From Lacipirellulaceae bacterium (GTDB lineage: Bacteria; Planctomycetota; Planctomycetia; Pirellulales; Lacipirellulaceae): DNA of 64,000 nt. The notes under the pieces are model-generated. The model did not search any database, was not told the DNA's origin, and saw only the letters and a list, made by a program, of their open reading frames with translations. A program made the translations under genes and the position numbers. Positions 62,829-64,000 of this stretch are shown here, one piece after another. The DNA is taken from NCBI GenBank assembly GCA_040218535.1, contig JAVJRG010000005.1, positions 2,090,639-2,154,638 of the forward strand, given 5' to 3'. Every line of letters starts with the position of its first letter. The stretch's first letter is position 1.

Positions 62829-62944
62829 GCGCCAATATTTCAAAACAAGTTCCAAAGCGATTTTACCGAAGTTCGAGAACCTCCGCACCGCCTTGCGTGT
62901 AAAACCAAATCAACGACTGATTGAGCTGTACCAGAGGAGCATCC

Positions 62945-63808
62945 GTGGGGGCGATTCGACAACTGCACGCGTCACAAAACGCCCAGTCTCAAACCTACTG
63001 GGACGCTTTTCAGGACCACCGTCAGCGTATCACTGACCTGGTTCTCGATGCTGCGCAAAAGCTTCAAGCTGCAACCAAACAGGATCTCAGCCTGGCAGTT
63101 CTTGGAGCTGGCAACGGCAACGACTTATCGATCGAGCCTCTGCTGGAGACGTTTGAGCGTAGCCACCTCTATGACCTCGACGGCGAGGCATTGCAACGAA
63201 GCAAGAATCGTTACGCCGGACAGCCAGCGATACTGCAGCGCGTTCAGTGGTTCGATTCCGTGGATATCACCGGCGTTGTCGACACGATTGAACAACACGG
63301 CTCGGCTCCTGCAGTTATCGACGAAGAGCTACTGAAACGGGCGACTCATCCGCCAAAGTTCACTGACCAGCACTACGACATCGTGCTTTCAACCTGCACC
63401 TTAAGTCAGTTAGTACAATCCGCCGTCGAAATCTTTGGGGACAAGTCGCCAGAGTCGCTCGCCTTCATCCTCGCGATTCGCGATGGCCATTTGAACCTGA
63501 TGCTCGAGCTGATGAAACCAACGGCCGCAGGCATTCTCGTCACCGACTTCGTCAGCAGCGATACCCTGCCCGAGCTACTCCAGCCCGACCTCCCACAGAA
63601 CCAACTGACAGCAGTCGCTCAAGAAGCTATCAGACAACGGAACTTTTTTACCGGTGCAAACCCCGTAGCAATCAGCATGCAGTTAGAGAAAACATTGCGA
63701 CAAACAGACGCGCGATTCGACCTTCACTTGACGCCGCCTTGGATCTGGAAATGGACCGATGAGAAGGCTTTTTGTGTTGCTGCGATTCGAGTTCTCTCAA
63801 TGATTTAA
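62945..63808 (+). CDS. Probable SAM-dependent methyltransferase-like protein
   Basis: Protein of 287 aa. The GTG start at 62945 has AGAGGAG a few bases upstream, which fits better than the upstream TTG. The segment LSLAVLGAGNGNDLSIEPLLE resembles motif I and is followed by HLYDLDGEALQRSK, where Asp could bind the ribose of SAM; DIVLSTCTLSQLV resembles motif IV. No specific subfamily can be named. The last codon lies about 130 bp before the transposase start. Confidence 0.68.
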   Translation: MGAIRQLHASQNAQSQTYWDAFQDHRQRITDLVLDAAQKLQAATKQDLSLAVLGAGNGNDLSIEPLLETFERSHLYDLDGEALQRSKNRYAGQPAILQRVQWFDSVDITGVVDTIEQHGSAPAVIDEELLKRATHPPKFTDQHYDIVLSTCTLSQLVQSAVEIFGDKSPESLAFILAIRDGHLNLMLELMKPTAAGILVTDFVSSDTLPELLQPDLPQNQLTAVAQEAIRQRNFFTGANPVAISMQLEKTLRQTDARFDLHLTPPWIWKWTDEKAFCVAAIRVLSMI

Positions 63809-63939
63809 TTAGATCTACATTTCTGCTACAATCGTAGTTAGAGATTCGGCCAAGTGCGCCTAGAGCGTACTTCCCGAGACCATAGCGCCCTTTAGGAAAT
63901 TCGAGTAGACTTGGTAACTTCACCTTAAGGAGGAGCCCG

Positions 63940-64000
63940 ATGGTTTATTCGAAGGAACGTCGCGGGGAAGTGCTTGCTGCTTGTGATGCCGGCAAGGGGA
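63940..64000 (+). mobile_element. IS630-type transposase, start of gene, cut by window edge
   Basis: The frame from the ATG at 63940 begins MVYSKERRGEVLAACDAGKG, which matches the N-terminal helix-turn-helix of IS630-family transposases. A strong ribosome site AAGGAGGAG precedes it. Only 20 codons are visible. The element's left terminal repeat should lie between 63809 and 63939, but I could not pair it without the right end. Confidence 0.8.

Noticed and set aside
1..64000. tRNA, rRNA, tmRNA or RNase P RNA genes
   Set aside because: No segment showed the T-arm consensus with flanking stems, or the conserved cores of the larger RNAs. A covariance-model search would be decisive.

Overview
The window reads as chromosomal DNA of a planctomycete, probably a Pirellulales-type member. 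The basis is gene content: a DUF1559 protein, PEP-CTERM secreted proteins, a Cys-type sulfatase, membrane Ser/Thr kinases with C-terminal TPR-like repeats, DUF389 and DUF2238 membrane proteins, two CsrA paralogues, and hairpin repeats of a kind common in this phylum. This is inference from families; no rRNA or marker tree was available. I see no tRNA, rRNA or CRISPR array. About 50 protein genes are supported. All coding limits include the stop codon.

Layout. Positions 1-11437 are nearly all minus strand: leuD (cut by the left edge) and leuC, a membrane Ser/Thr kinase, a DUF1559 protein, a sulfatase coupled to a prenyltransferase-like repeat protein, glnS, tspO and a DUF2238 protein. A large secreted subtilase with eight 46-residue repeats follows on the plus strand (11960-15232).

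Positions 15235-32501 form an exopolysaccharide locus. An eight-gene minus operon (wzx-like flippase, wzy-like polymerase, glycosyltransferase, methyltransferase, initiating sugar transferase, aldo/keto reductase, TPP-dependent E1 alpha and beta) diverges from a four-gene plus operon (wza-like exporter, wzc-like co-polymerase and tyrosine kinase, O-antigen-ligase-like TPR protein, CapD-type nucleotide-sugar dehydratase). A CpsB-type tyrosine phosphatase (38263-39054) and a DegT aminotransferase (39798-40955) lie nearby and fit the same pathway. The E1 pair has no E2 or E3 partner in the window, so a sugar-modifying role is the most interesting open question.

Positions 32728-44989 hold a PEP-CTERM protein, a USP-DUF389 transporter-like protein, two secreted paralogues with a hydrophobic segment and an acidic tail, a Tat-exported zinc metallopeptidase coupled to the phosphatase, csrA1 behind a textbook sigma-54 promoter, a G3E GTPase, a lipoprotein hydrolase and csrA2. 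Positions 45000-49800 are gene-poor and rich in hairpin repeats, with UVR-motif, hemerythrin-like, arfB and TIM-barrel genes. Positions 49801-64000 are mostly plus strand: a NarL-type regulator, a TerB-like/AAA/zinc-ribbon ATPase, a coiled-coil secreted protein behind a second sigma-54-like site, an acyltransferase, a tiny DUF1328 gene, a second PEP-CTERM protein, a PfkB kinase, thpR, an outer-membrane-like protein, a TPR kinase, a methyltransferase-like protein and the start of an IS630-type transposase at the right edge.

No single undescribed machine stands out beyond doubt. The best candidates are the E1 pair plus reductase in the polysaccharide operon, the paralogous secreted proteins with a membrane/poly-Asp tail, and sigma-54 control of a CsrA next to polysaccharide genes.
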